Source: CAVYUC01 sp963783085 (GTDB taxonomy: Bacteria; Bacteroidota; Bacteroidia; Bacteroidales; Prolixibacteraceae). From it: a DNA stretch of 64,000 bases. This document shows, in pieces, positions 36,289 through 45,191 of this stretch. Positions within the stretch are counted from its first letter, which is position 1. Each line of letters begins with the position of its first letter. The stretch spans positions 744,001-808,000 of the forward strand of contig CAWAMJ010000020.1 in assembly GCA_963783085.1 (NCBI GenBank), given 5' to 3'. The notes beneath the pieces were generated by a model. That model worked only from the letters and a program-made list of their open reading frames with translations, did not search any database and had not been told where the DNA came from. A program made the position numbers and the translations under genes.

Positions 36289-36744
36289 CTAATCCGTCCA
36301 TAAATATTCCTCCTTGTATTCAATTCCATATTCTTTTAAAAATAGAACAAGTTCTTCTTTAAATGTCATTCGTTTATGATGTTCTTCCTGGTTTTGTATG
36401 TATTGTTTTGTTTTGTCATGTAATGTCTGGCTGACAGAAAACCCTGCATACCCTCCCTGCCAGGCAAATGATTTGTAATAAGAATCAGTTGTTTTTATCC
36501 ATCGGCTGCTGTGCCGTTTGATTTCCTCCGTGAGTTTTGCAAGCGCAATATTTTTCGACATAACACATAGGATATGTACATGATCATTTGTACCGTTTAT
36601 TAATATTGGAATCGATTGATTGCTTTTAATTACAGAACCCATATAGGCAAATAAATCTTTTTTGTTTTCATTTCGAATTTTAACTGATTTTGTTTTAATA
36701 TGGAAAATGAGGTGGATATAAATTTTTGATAATGATTGTGCCAT
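36289..36744 (-). mobile_element. REP-associated tyrosine transposase (IS200-like), copy 2
   Basis: The predicted protein is identical to copy 1 at 35198-35653 (151 residues), with only a silent DNA change seen. The HUH motif and Tyr115 are intact, so both copies may be active. It belongs to the second unit of the 1,091-bp tandem repeat. Confidence 0.92.
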
Positions 36745-36761
36745 ATTGATTCGATTTTAGC

Positions 36762-36996
36762 TGCCCTTTCAGGGCGATTAATTTTCATGTCGTTTATTGC
36801 CCAAGGCGTTGCCATTGGGTTGAAAAAAGCTGTCCCTTCGGGACGTCAGAAATTGTTTTTTTCATATTTGGTTCTAAAAAGCATTATTCATTGAAACCGA
36901 GTCATTTTATTTTATCAGGCTGAAAGCCTAAATTAATTTAGCCCAATGCAACGCGTTGGGTAATTGAAGCAAGGTTGCACAGCATCCTGAAAGGAC
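36762..36996. repeat. Palindrome array B2
   Basis: Second copy of array B, offset 1,091 bp from B1. The stretch just before AGGCTGAAAGCCT reads TTTATC in place of TTCGTC. Confidence 0.85.
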
Positions 36997-37046
36997 AGTT
37001 TATGTAATTTTACATTTTTTAGGTTTTACATGAATTTATTTTAGCT

Positions 37047-37376
37047 GCCCTTTCAGGGCGATTAAATTCGTGTTGTTTTTTTCCCAAGGCATTGCCATTG
37101 GGCTGAAATAAACTGTCCCTCCGGGACGATGAATTTGAAAAACATTCTGGTTCATAATGATTTTCCAAGGAATTGCCATTGGGCTGAAGCAGTCTGTCCC
37201 TTCGGGACGTACGTAATTGAAAAAAGTTCTGGTTCATATTATTTCCTGTTATTCTGATTTTACATCATTTTCCGGTTCGCTATATTTTATTCGTCAGGCT
37301 GAAAGCCTAAATTAATTTAGCCCAATGCAACGCGTTGGGTAATTGAAGCAGAGGTTGCACAGCGTCCTGAAAGGAC
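37047..37376. repeat. Palindrome array A3 (partial third unit)
   Basis: Third copy of array A, ending with GTCCTGAAAGGAC at 37364-37376. The next gene, the UroD-like one, ends 44 bp further on. No transposase follows, so this is the truncated end of the tandem array. Confidence 0.85.
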
Positions 37377-37420
37377 AGTTTAATTTGTTCTGGCACATTA
37401 TTCGTTTTAAAACAACTTCC

Positions 37421-38680
37421 TCATCTTCCGTTAAATTCCCGAATGGCTTCAATCATTGCAACCACATTTTCCACCGGAACATTTGCCTGAATGTTGTGTA
37501 CGGTATTGAAAACGAAACCGCCGTCTTTCGAAAAAATTTCACAGGTCCGCAACACCTGTTCCCGGACTTCTTCGGGTTTGCCAAACGGCAGCATTTTTTG
37601 AGTGTCTACGCCGCCGCCCCAGAAAACAAGATCGCGGCCGTATTTTTCCTTCAGTTTTTTTGGATCCATGCCCGCTGCATTTATCTGAACCGGGTTAATA
37701 ATATCGAAACCGGCGCGGATAAAGCTGTTCATGAAAGTTTCCACCGCCCCGCAGGAATGTTTGAACGTTTTCCACTGCGTATTTTCATGAATCCAGTCGT
37801 TCATTCTTTTATAGTATGGCAGCCACATCTCATCGAACTGTTCGGGTGAACAGAACGTGGAACTTTGTGTGCCGAAATCGGTGCCGCACATAAAAACTGC
37901 GTTTACTTTGTTCCCGACTACTGCAAAAATCCGGCGCATGTTTTCAATGGCAATTTCTGCCTGGCGTTCATAAATCTTTTTAATATAATCCGGTCGCATT
38001 ACCGTACTCATGTACCATTCAGCAACATCACGAATACCTTTCGGATGACGGAGCTGCATTCCGGGCACCAAAGCAATATCGCCAAGCGCGGTACCGCCAA
38101 ATGCTGCAATTACAGCTTTTCCCGAAAAATAAGCTTTGTCCACTTCTGTGCGCCAGTGTTCCAGATCATTGTCCGAAATCAGTCCAAATTCTTCGAGGTT
38201 ATTTTCCACATTCAGATTATCCTCATCAATCGGATCCTGGCGGATAATGGCATCAAAAAAGTACCCGGTTTTTGGCATTCTTGCAGATGGCGGAATTGAA
38301 GTATCACCTTCGGGATGCATTAAAACATCGCCTTTTTCATCGGTGGTTACATTAAAATTTCGCGGAACCATCACCCGCTGCCCCCACGGAGTTTTCCATT
38401 CCTTAAAAGGGGCATGGTTGTGAAATCCGAACATATTTGTTCTTCCCCAGGCGCCAATTACATCTGTACCGATGGAATCAATGAGTTCCCAACCCACTTC
38501 GCCCAGCATCTGAAACGGTTCAATTACGCGGATTGGTTTTCGCTGCAAACCAAAATGCCGCCGCAGGTTGGAGACTGTTTTTACGTGAATTCCTGTTACC
38601 GCAGTGGAGCCTAAATCGAGCACAATCCGATCGGCCTGCCGGTGGTTTATGGTTTTTAAAAACTGTTCCTTTGAGTTCAT
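37421..38680 (-). CDS. Uroporphyrinogen decarboxylase-family protein (UroD/MtaA-like)
   Basis: A 419-residue protein of the UroD/MtaA superfamily, a TIM barrel that includes heme-pathway decarboxylases and cobalamin methyltransferases. Supporting segments are ADRIVLDLGSTAVTGIHV, VFMCGTDFGTQSSTFCSPEQF, WKTFKHSCGAVETFMNSFIRAGFDIINPVQ and LVFWGGGVDTQKMLPFG, with a Cys in HSCGAV and a His that could ligate metal. It is not heme-pathway HemE: the N-terminal motif is different, and the gene lies in a sugar-degradation cluster. Many such paralogues occur in Bacteroidota glycan loci; a methyltransferase role is possible, but no corrinoid protein gene is adjacent. Confidence 0.8.
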   Translation of the reverse strand: MNSKEQFLKTINHRQADRIVLDLGSTAVTGIHVKTVSNLRRHFGLQRKPIRVIEPFQMLGEVGWELIDSIGTDVIGAWGRTNMFGFHNHAPFKEWKTPWGQRVMVPRNFNVTTDEKGDVLMHPEGDTSIPPSARMPKTGYFFDAIIRQDPIDEDNLNVENNLEEFGLISDNDLEHWRTEVDKAYFSGKAVIAAFGGTALGDIALVPGMQLRHPKGIRDVAEWYMSTVMRPDYIKKIYERQAEIAIENMRRIFAVVGNKVNAVFMCGTDFGTQSSTFCSPEQFDEMWLPYYKRMNDWIHENTQWKTFKHSCGAVETFMNSFIRAGFDIINPVQINAAGMDPKKLKEKYGRDLVFWGGGVDTQKMLPFGKPEEVREQVLRTCEIFSKDGGFVFNTVHNIQANVPVENVVAMIEAIREFNGR

Positions 38681-38805
38681 ATAGAAATGGTTTATGTTTT
38701 TCGATTCAACGCTTTAAAATAGCAGATTTCCCTGATAAGTAAAATGCCATTTACAAATATGCGCATATTAGTAAAGAAATATTTACACATCAGCATGTTT
38801 TAAAG

Positions 38806-40677
38806 CTAAAACTGTTTTCCCCAAATTTTAAATGTGGTTTTTTCCGGTTTCTCAAAAGGCCCGGCAGTTGGATTTTTAGCATTTCTTTCGTTGCCGAAAT
38901 AATCCTTGCCGGTAATTACATCAGAACCATCCGGATTCGTATATCCCTGGTTTGAGATTTTTGCTCTTCCCAGCATTTCAGTGGTTATCAATTGATTTTT
39001 CATTTTCAGTATTTTTTTATCGAAGTGCATTGAAAGGTAAACTCCGTCTTCGGTTTCTTTTAGCTGAATTTCAGGATTCCCGTCCAAAACCAACTGATTT
39101 TTTTCACGCTGAAAAGGAGCAGCGCCATTTAAATAAACGTTTCCGCCAACAAACACCGGATATTCCGCATTTTCGTAAACTGCCAGACCTGATTTTTGAT
39201 TCTGGTTTTCCTGAATGCCGCCGACAAAAATATTGTTGAAATACCGGTCGTCGCCGCCTTTGGTTTGCTGCAGTCCGGCAACTTCTGTTGAGTGTGGCGG
39301 ATGAAACGGTGTATACCGGCCTTGCGGGCGCAATTCGATATTTCCTGTAATAAGATTATGTACAAACGCACCACCTTCCGACCAGTCGCGGATAGCAAGC
39401 GGTGACAGCAAAATATTATTTTCTATTAGAAACGGTCCGTGGTTCACTTCCACAAAAATATCGTCGGTGGTATTGTTGTAAAAAAGATTGTCAACCACAT
39501 GTGCGCCCTGGTTCATCCAGTCGAGCCACAACCCACGACCGCAATTGGCAAGCCGGTTGTTTTTTATGAGCATGTCGATTGCGGCGTGGATTTTTATCCC
39601 GCCCATTTCGGCGCCGGTAAACTGTCTTTTTGTCCAAATGTTGTAAATATTGTTGTTCTCAATCGTACTGAAAACACCACCCATACTTCCGCAGATTCCT
39701 GTTTGTTCACAATTTGAAACAGAATTATTCCGGACGATGTGCGAACCAATATTCTCTTTGTTCCAGCCTCTCGCATGTGCCCGTTTGATGGTTTCCACAT
39801 AACCTTCGGCAGAATTCTCGGATGTATTGTCGTATTCATCTCCATGTTTCCCAAGTGTAATTCCCGAACATCGCGAATCGCTGATGGTATTGTTTTCGAT
39901 AATCCAGCCTTTGCTCCAGTTGGTTCCAATCAGCCCGATTTGTTCTGCAGTTGGCGGCGCCCATTGTGTAGCTGCATGCCGCAAGGTAAACCCGCTGACT
40001 GTAATATAGTTAATTCCTGTTTTTTCAGGATAGAAACAGCTTTTACGCACGTTAATTTCAACCGTTTCCTCATTTGGATTCGCTCCGTGGAAATTGGCAT
40101 AAATGTAAGTGTTCGCTTCGTCGCTTTCGCAAAACCAGGTGTAGGTGGAACCCTCCGGATCGAAATTATCTTCCTGCACCACCGGGTTCAAAACCCGCTC
40201 GAGGATGGCCATTTCCCACATTGATTTGCCGTTGAGGTAAACATCGCCGGTGTGGTGGATGCGGCCCAGGTCGTTGAACCAGTCGCCATGAATGATATCT
40301 TTATATGGATTGTAATCACCAAAAAAAGAATTGGAAATTGTAACTTTCCATACATCTCCGGCTAATTTTTTCCAGCCTTTTATCATTTCCGAACCTTTTA
40401 TTTCCACCTTTTCTCCTTCTGCGGCGCGGTATGTAATCCGTTTTTCGTCCGAAGTTCCGCCACGTGGCGGAGTGATACGTTCGCGGTAAACACCTTCATG
40501 AACAGTGATAATATCCCCCGGTTGTGCCAGATTTGCCGCAGCCTGAATCGTCCGCAACGGGGAATCTGCCGTTCCCGGATATTTATCATTCCCGTTTTTA
40601 GCGACATTGTATTCTTTGGCAGAAAGAGTGAAGGTTAATGCAACAAAAATAAAGGGTAACAGTATCAGTTTCATCAT
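38806..40677 (-). CDS. Secreted right-handed parallel beta-helix protein
   Basis: A 623-residue secreted protein (signal peptide, first 21 residues, MMKLILLPFIFVALTFTLSA). It begins with the DUF1565-like segment EYNVAKNGNDKYPGTADSPLRTIQAAANLAQPGD, then a right-handed beta-helix with repeated xNN(T/S)I/NxI patterns (IIENNTISDSRCSGI, IVRNNSVSNCEQTGI, IENNNIYNIW, LIKNNRLANCGRG). The fold is shared with polysaccharide lyases and with glycosidases such as GH141; a fucosidase-like or lyase-like role would fit the neighbours but is not shown. The gene starts 1 bp after the mntA stop and may be cotranscribed with the toxin-antitoxin pair. Confidence 0.8.
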   Translation of the reverse strand: MMKLILLPFIFVALTFTLSAKEYNVAKNGNDKYPGTADSPLRTIQAAANLAQPGDIITVHEGVYRERITPPRGGTSDEKRITYRAAEGEKVEIKGSEMIKGWKKLAGDVWKVTISNSFFGDYNPYKDIIHGDWFNDLGRIHHTGDVYLNGKSMWEMAILERVLNPVVQEDNFDPEGSTYTWFCESDEANTYIYANFHGANPNEETVEINVRKSCFYPEKTGINYITVSGFTLRHAATQWAPPTAEQIGLIGTNWSKGWIIENNTISDSRCSGITLGKHGDEYDNTSENSAEGYVETIKRAHARGWNKENIGSHIVRNNSVSNCEQTGICGSMGGVFSTIENNNIYNIWTKRQFTGAEMGGIKIHAAIDMLIKNNRLANCGRGLWLDWMNQGAHVVDNLFYNNTTDDIFVEVNHGPFLIENNILLSPLAIRDWSEGGAFVHNLITGNIELRPQGRYTPFHPPHSTEVAGLQQTKGGDDRYFNNIFVGGIQENQNQKSGLAVYENAEYPVFVGGNVYLNGAAPFQREKNQLVLDGNPEIQLKETEDGVYLSMHFDKKILKMKNQLITTEMLGRAKISNQGYTNPDGSDVITGKDYFGNERNAKNPTAGPFEKPEKTTFKIWGKQF

Positions 40678-40678
40678 T

Positions 40679-40993
40679 TCAGGTTTTATTGGATTTCAGG
40701 TAAAAAGTTTTGCCAACTCTGTTAATATGATGGATTAAATCAGGATTTTCCAATTGATGATAAATTGAAATGTCGAACGAATAAGGAAGCAAAAGATCAT
40801 CAATTTCAGTATCAATTTCGTTTATGAGGGTCAAATCAAGGTTTTCCCCAATTAATATTAAATCTATATCAGACCCCTCTTTAAAATTTCCTTTTGCCCG
40901 CGATCCGTAAATAACAGCCTTTTCAATTTGCGGAAATCTTACAAACACGGATGTTATTTTCAGAATGGTTTCTTCTTTCAACCCAAAATTCAT
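40679..40993 (-). CDS. mntA: MntA-type nucleotidyltransferase antitoxin
   Basis: A 104-residue minimal nucleotidyltransferase. It carries the full antitoxin signature GSX10DXD: Gly30-Ser31, then ten residues, then Asp42-Ile-Asp44, with a third acidic residue Asp74 in FDISIY. In characterised HepT/MntA pairs this enzyme AMPylates a tyrosine of the toxin and inactivates it. The gene overlaps the end of hepT by 4 bp (ATGA type) and ends 1 bp before the beta-helix gene. Confidence 0.88.
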   Translation of the reverse strand: MNFGLKEETILKITSVFVRFPQIEKAVIYGSRAKGNFKEGSDIDLILIGENLDLTLINEIDTEIDDLLLPYSFDISIYHQLENPDLIHHINRVGKTFYLKSNKT

Positions 40994-41388
40994 AGCCGCG
41001 ATTTCATTACCTGGTAAAACTGTGTGAAAAGATCAAAATACACTTCTTTTATTTTTTCAACGATTTCTTCTGCAGTTTCTTCGTTATACGTGTGGCTTGT
41101 TTTAATCCGGCTCGCAATCATATCCATCCACAAATCGCCATCGCTAATCAGCCCTCTTTTAAAAGCCAGACGAAATGCATCCCTGCTTCCGGTAATAGTT
41201 TGTTCGCCCTGGTATTCAAAATAATCTTTCATTACGTTCCACGCAAGCTCGAATGTATATTCAAATGCCTGAATCAGACCCTGTTCTTCAAATTTATTTA
41301 ATTCCCCTTTTTCTATAAATTCGGAAAACTGTTCGAAAGCTTTTGTATAATTTGAAAAACGTTGTTTCCACCGAATATCTTCTTCCAT
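40990..41388 (-). CDS. hepT: HepT-like HEPN toxin (HI0074 family)
   Basis: A 132-residue HEPN protein of the HI0074/nucleotidyltransferase-substrate-binding family. The RX4HXY motif of HepT toxins is visible as RIKTSHTY, with Arg94, His99 and Tyr101; Arg and His form the RNase site, and the Tyr is the AMPylation target in studied systems. Four helices are predicted. It is the upstream gene of the pair, overlapping mntA by 4 bp, and begins 15 bp downstream of the MFS transporter gene on the same strand. Confidence 0.88.
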   Translation of the reverse strand: MEEDIRWKQRFSNYTKAFEQFSEFIEKGELNKFEEQGLIQAFEYTFELAWNVMKDYFEYQGEQTITGSRDAFRLAFKRGLISDGDLWMDMIASRIKTSHTYNEETAEEIVEKIKEVYFDLFTQFYQVMKSRL

Positions 41389-41403
41389 AAGTTCCAGTTT
41401 AAA

Positions 41404-42741
41404 TTATTTCTTTACCAGCATTCTTTCCAGATTTTCCAATGAAATCCCCTTCGTTTCGGGAAGGTATTTGTAAATCACAGAAAAACCGATGACGCAAATT
41501 ACGGCATAAATCCAGAATGTAAAAGCAGCACTGAACAATTCCACCAAAATCGGAAAAGTAAGCGTCAGAATATAGCTGGCCACCCACAATGCAAAAGTAG
41601 CAACCGACATAGCCGCGCCCCTGATTTTGTTCGGAAAAATTTCGGAAAGTACCACCCAAACCGTCGGGCCAAGTCCAAATGCGAAGAATGCAGGGGTTAA
41701 AATGATAAACGTCAGTAACATCCAATCACCAGTGCGGCCCGTTTGAAACAGGTATCCAATGACAATGTAGCAAATTGTCATTCCGGCAGCGCCAATCAAC
41801 ATCAGTTTTTTGCGTCCCATTTTATCGATAACCCGCATGGCAAGAATGGTAAACAGCAGATTCATAAGACCAATTAATGTAGTCTGGAAAAGCGCTGCAT
41901 CGACTCCCAGGTTGGCTTTTGCAAAAATATCGGGAGCATAAAAAAAGATGACGTTAATTCCCGACCACTGCTGGAAAACCGCCAGAAAAACCGCCAGAAA
42001 CAGAATAAACGAATATTTCTTTTTGAAAGCATCTTTCAGCGTCCCCCGTTTTTCAGATCCTTTTAGTGATTCACGGATTTCGCTTAGTTCGAATTGGGCA
42101 AAATCAGTTCCGGCAACCCGTTCGAGCACCTGCCGGGCTTTGTTTTCTTCGTTTCGGGCCACCAGCCAGCGCGGGCTTTCGGGAACAATGAACAATGCTG
42201 CAAAAAACAGCAGCGCCGGAACAGCTTCGGCAGCAAACATCCAGCGCCAGGCATTTTCGCCGGTCTGCAATAAGAAGTAATTCGAATAATATGCCATCGA
42301 TATCCCGATAACAATCGTTAGCTGATTAATGGAAACCATTCGTCCGCGAAGGTGCGCCGGCGAAACTTCGGCAATGTACATAGGCGCAAGTACCGATGCG
42401 CCACCCACTGCAATTCCGCCTAATATCCGGTAAAAGATAAATCCGGAAATGGAATTGGCTAATCCGCTGCCAATTGCTGAAATTGCAAATAAAATGCTTA
42501 CCACCAGCAACACATTTTTCCGCCCAAAATAATCGCCCAGCCGGCCGCTGTAACTGGCGCCCAAAATACAACCGATTAAAGCGCTGCTCACTACCCAGCC
42601 CTTCATCGTTTCGCTCAGTTCAAAAAAATCCTGCAGAAAAGGAATGGTGCCCGAAATAACCGAAATGTCGAACCCGAAAAGCAGTCCGCCAAGCGCAGTG
42701 ACTGACGAAATCGTGAGTAAATAACCGAAATTAACCTTCAT
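41404..42741 (-). CDS. MFS sugar transporter (sugar porter family)
   Basis: A 445-residue, 12-helix cytoplasmic-membrane symporter for a sugar, of the XylE/GalP/AraE type. Family signatures are GYLLTISSVTALGGLLFGFD at the start, the loop motif SGRLGDYFGRKNVLL, RILGGIAVGGASVLAPMYIAEVSP, PESPRWLVARN, and after the sixth helix VLAPD-type QQWSGINVIFFYAPDIF; it ends with LPETKGISLENLE. The start is set at MKVNFGYLL (42741); the upstream ATG adds nine unlikely residues. It probably imports sugars released by the surrounding hydrolases. Confidence 0.9.
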   Translation of the reverse strand: MKVNFGYLLTISSVTALGGLLFGFDISVISGTIPFLQDFFELSETMKGWVVSSALIGCILGASYSGRLGDYFGRKNVLLVVSILFAISAIGSGLANSISGFIFYRILGGIAVGGASVLAPMYIAEVSPAHLRGRMVSINQLTIVIGISMAYYSNYFLLQTGENAWRWMFAAEAVPALLFFAALFIVPESPRWLVARNEENKARQVLERVAGTDFAQFELSEIRESLKGSEKRGTLKDAFKKKYSFILFLAVFLAVFQQWSGINVIFFYAPDIFAKANLGVDAALFQTTLIGLMNLLFTILAMRVIDKMGRKKLMLIGAAGMTICYIVIGYLFQTGRTGDWMLLTFIILTPAFFAFGLGPTVWVVLSEIFPNKIRGAAMSVATFALWVASYILTLTFPILVELFSAAFTFWIYAVICVIGFSVIYKYLPETKGISLENLERMLVKK

Positions 42742-42860
42742 TGAAATTGGTTTAGTTGATGCAAACACCGAAAATACAAATTCCCGATTTATTTTTATCT
42801 TGTCAAATCAATATAAAACTGTTTTAAATAATAGTTCATAAAGCCTAAATCCAATCAAAA

Positions 42861-45035
42861 ATGAACCGGACTTTTATTTTTCTTTTTATTCTGATTTTCC
42901 CCACCACAATATTTTCCCAACCGGTATGGAATGGAAAACAGCTTATACTTCAGAATGATAAAATCATCCGGATTGTCGTTCTGGAAAATGGTGAATTTTC
43001 AACGTTAAGTTACCGCTTGAAGAATTACCCGTTCAATTTTGTGCGGATTCAGGGAGACGAGCCGGTGGTTTTGGGACAGGGGCCGGCTGCAACGGCCCAT
43101 AATTACGAATGGCGCCATGGCCCTAATCCGGATGAGTTTTCTTTTTTGCTGAACGATAAAAAAGTGACCGGGAAAACCGGTTGGGAAGTTGTAAATTTTC
43201 AGGAAAACAAGGAAGATCAGGTTTCCGAATATAAAATTATATTACGCGGAACCTCAGAAATTAACCGGAATTTGGTACTTACGGTAACCTATCTGCTTTA
43301 TCCTGATTTACCTGTTATCCGTAAAAAAATTGATTTCAAAAATACCGGTACCGGGGAGCTGAAAATTGAATCACCCGATGTGGAAAGCCTGAATATTCCA
43401 TGGGGAAATACCCACAACGTTATATATGATAATTATGCACGATATAAACATATCGGGCCGTTTTTGGGAAACTGGAATGATCCGCTGGTTATTTCGTATG
43501 ATCCGGTTTTTCATCACGGAATTGTTGTTGGAAATGAGGCGCCCGGGGTTTTAAAAAGGATTTCGGTGTGCCACGACGGCTGGACGCTGGATGCCGGACT
43601 GACACACAATGATCAGGACTATGCATTCCGAAAATGGCTGAAACCGGGCGAAGAGTGGGAGAGTACCTGGGTTTTTACCGGCTTGTATTCCGGTTATAAC
43701 CCACGGGAGTTTGTGGATGGGCCGGTCAGCGATTTCGTGCGGAAATACATGGGAATCCGGCTTGCCAAAATTCCTGAACGCCCAACTTTTGTTTACAACA
43801 CCTGGAAACCGTTCCGGAGGGAAGTAAATGAAAAACGGATTAAAGAACTGGCCGATGCAGCGGCTGCATGCGGTGTGGAGGAATTTGTAATCGACGATGG
43901 CTGGCAGGTGGGATTTGGCGATTGGGAAATTGATAAAGAAAAGTTTCCAAACGGATTGAAACCGGTTTTCAATTACATAAAATCGAAAGGAATGAAACCA
44001 GGCTTGTGGCTGAGTATGGGCGCTGCGTCCAAAGACAGCAAGGTTTTTCAGGAACACCCGGAATGGTTTGCGAAAGATCGGGAGGGTAATTTTGTGAATT
44101 TGCACAGCGCATGGGACCAAGACCGTTATACTGCTTGTTTTACAACAGGATGGAAGGATTACATAAAAGGAAAAATACTGAACCTGGTGAAAGAGCACGG
44201 ACTGGAATATGTAAAGCTTGATTTTGCGATTGTTACCAGCGCTTACCGTTTCGATCCGGAAATCTCGGGTTGCTTTGCAAAGGATCACCCGCATAAAGAC
44301 AGAAATGAATCGTACCTCGAAATTTACCGCCGCGCCTGGCAACTCTATGACGAACTGCACGCCGCCGCGCCCAACTTGTTTATCGATTGCACGTTCGAAA
44401 CCATGGGTGAACTGCAGCTAATTGATTATGATATGTGCAAACATGCCGAGGGAAACTGGTTGTCGAATTTTGAAGGCGAAGCGCCGGCAGGTAGTGAGCG
44501 CGTGCGGCAAATGAGCTGGTGGCGGTCGCCGGTAATCCCGGCAACGGCGCTGGTTATCGGAAACCAGTCGCTCGACGATGAGTTTGCACTGTATTCCTAC
44601 AAATCGTTGTGTGGGTCGCTGCCGATTATGCTGGGCGACCCAAGAAAAATGGATCCTGAAAAACAGCATCAGTTTAAAGAAATGGCCGGTTGGTTGCGTG
44701 CAATGGAAGAAAAACACAATATTATGCTTTTCCGGCAGGATTTGCCCGGTTTTGGCGAACCGGATAATGGTAACTGGGATGGTTTCCAGCGGATAAACAC
44801 CGAAACAAAATCCGGTGGAATAGTTGGTGTTTTCAAACAATTTGCAACGGTGAATGAAAGGTGGGTGACGATAAATTTTCTCGATCCCGAAAAAGAATAC
44901 GAAGTTAAACTGGCACCGTCGGGAGGAATTATTAAAACAGCTTCCGGGAAAGAACTTGCTGAAAAAGGATTTAAAGTAGTTTTTGAAAATGATTTTCAGG
45001 GGGAGTTGTATGAGGTGGCGGAAGTGAAAAAATGA
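42861..45035 (+). CDS. Secreted alpha-galactosidase, GH36-type
   Basis: A 724-residue secreted enzyme (signal peptide about 1-18, ending TTIFSQ) of clan GH-D. The N-terminal beta-sandwich is followed by a TIM barrel with PTFVYNTWKPF, GVEEFVIDDGWQVGFGDWE, GMKPGLWLSMGA and the nucleophile in LEYVKLDFAI (Asp454). The acid/base Asp should lie in the later barrel near GNWLSNFEGEAPAGSERV, but was not pinned down. It is likely an alpha-galactosidase or alpha-N-acetylgalactosaminidase. It is divergent from the MFS transporter gene. Confidence 0.85.
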   Translation: MNRTFIFLFILIFPTTIFSQPVWNGKQLILQNDKIIRIVVLENGEFSTLSYRLKNYPFNFVRIQGDEPVVLGQGPAATAHNYEWRHGPNPDEFSFLLNDKKVTGKTGWEVVNFQENKEDQVSEYKIILRGTSEINRNLVLTVTYLLYPDLPVIRKKIDFKNTGTGELKIESPDVESLNIPWGNTHNVIYDNYARYKHIGPFLGNWNDPLVISYDPVFHHGIVVGNEAPGVLKRISVCHDGWTLDAGLTHNDQDYAFRKWLKPGEEWESTWVFTGLYSGYNPREFVDGPVSDFVRKYMGIRLAKIPERPTFVYNTWKPFRREVNEKRIKELADAAAACGVEEFVIDDGWQVGFGDWEIDKEKFPNGLKPVFNYIKSKGMKPGLWLSMGAASKDSKVFQEHPEWFAKDREGNFVNLHSAWDQDRYTACFTTGWKDYIKGKILNLVKEHGLEYVKLDFAIVTSAYRFDPEISGCFAKDHPHKDRNESYLEIYRRAWQLYDELHAAAPNLFIDCTFETMGELQLIDYDMCKHAEGNWLSNFEGEAPAGSERVRQMSWWRSPVIPATALVIGNQSLDDEFALYSYKSLCGSLPIMLGDPRKMDPEKQHQFKEMAGWLRAMEEKHNIMLFRQDLPGFGEPDNGNWDGFQRINTETKSGGIVGVFKQFATVNERWVTINFLDPEKEYEVKLAPSGGIIKTASGKELAEKGFKVVFENDFQGELYEVAEVKK

Positions 45036-45191
45036 AAGCCAGTTGACGGAATTAATTTAGAATCCATTCAAAAAGAGGGAAAAAGAATCCGGATTGCCGC
45101 GCTGAAATAATTTCAGTAAAAAACATTCAAAATCTTCCTGAAATGAATGCGATTAAATTACTTTCGCCGATTGATTTGAAGCAAAATTTTA

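Larger units (their letters stand above)
34857..37380. repeat. 1,091-bp tandem repeat, about 2.3 copies
   Basis: Three aligned copies start at about 34857, 35948 and 37039. The two full units each hold a palindrome array, one transposase gene and a second palindrome array; the third stops where its transposase would begin. Landmarks are offset by exactly 1,091 bp (for instance GCCCTTTCAGGGC at 34865, 35956 and 37047). Units differ at only a few bases, such as GAATATG/GGATATG at 35490/36581 and CGTC/TATC near 35821/36912, so the duplication is not brand new. Confidence 0.95.

Noticed and set aside
34849..37237. Repeated small ORFs (about 68-72 codons) rich in Ser, Arg, Asn over the palindrome arrays
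   Set aside because: Each ORF simply reads through the hairpins and is repeated because the DNA is repeated; there is no start context or protein-like composition.
34857..37380. Possible CRISPR array
   Set aside because: The hairpins are of several types at uneven spacing, with no uniform spacers and no cas genes; a transposase lies in the middle.
37421..38680. Heme pathway hemE
   Set aside because: The UroD-like sequence lacks the HemE N-terminal signature and lies among glycan genes, so only the superfamily was named.
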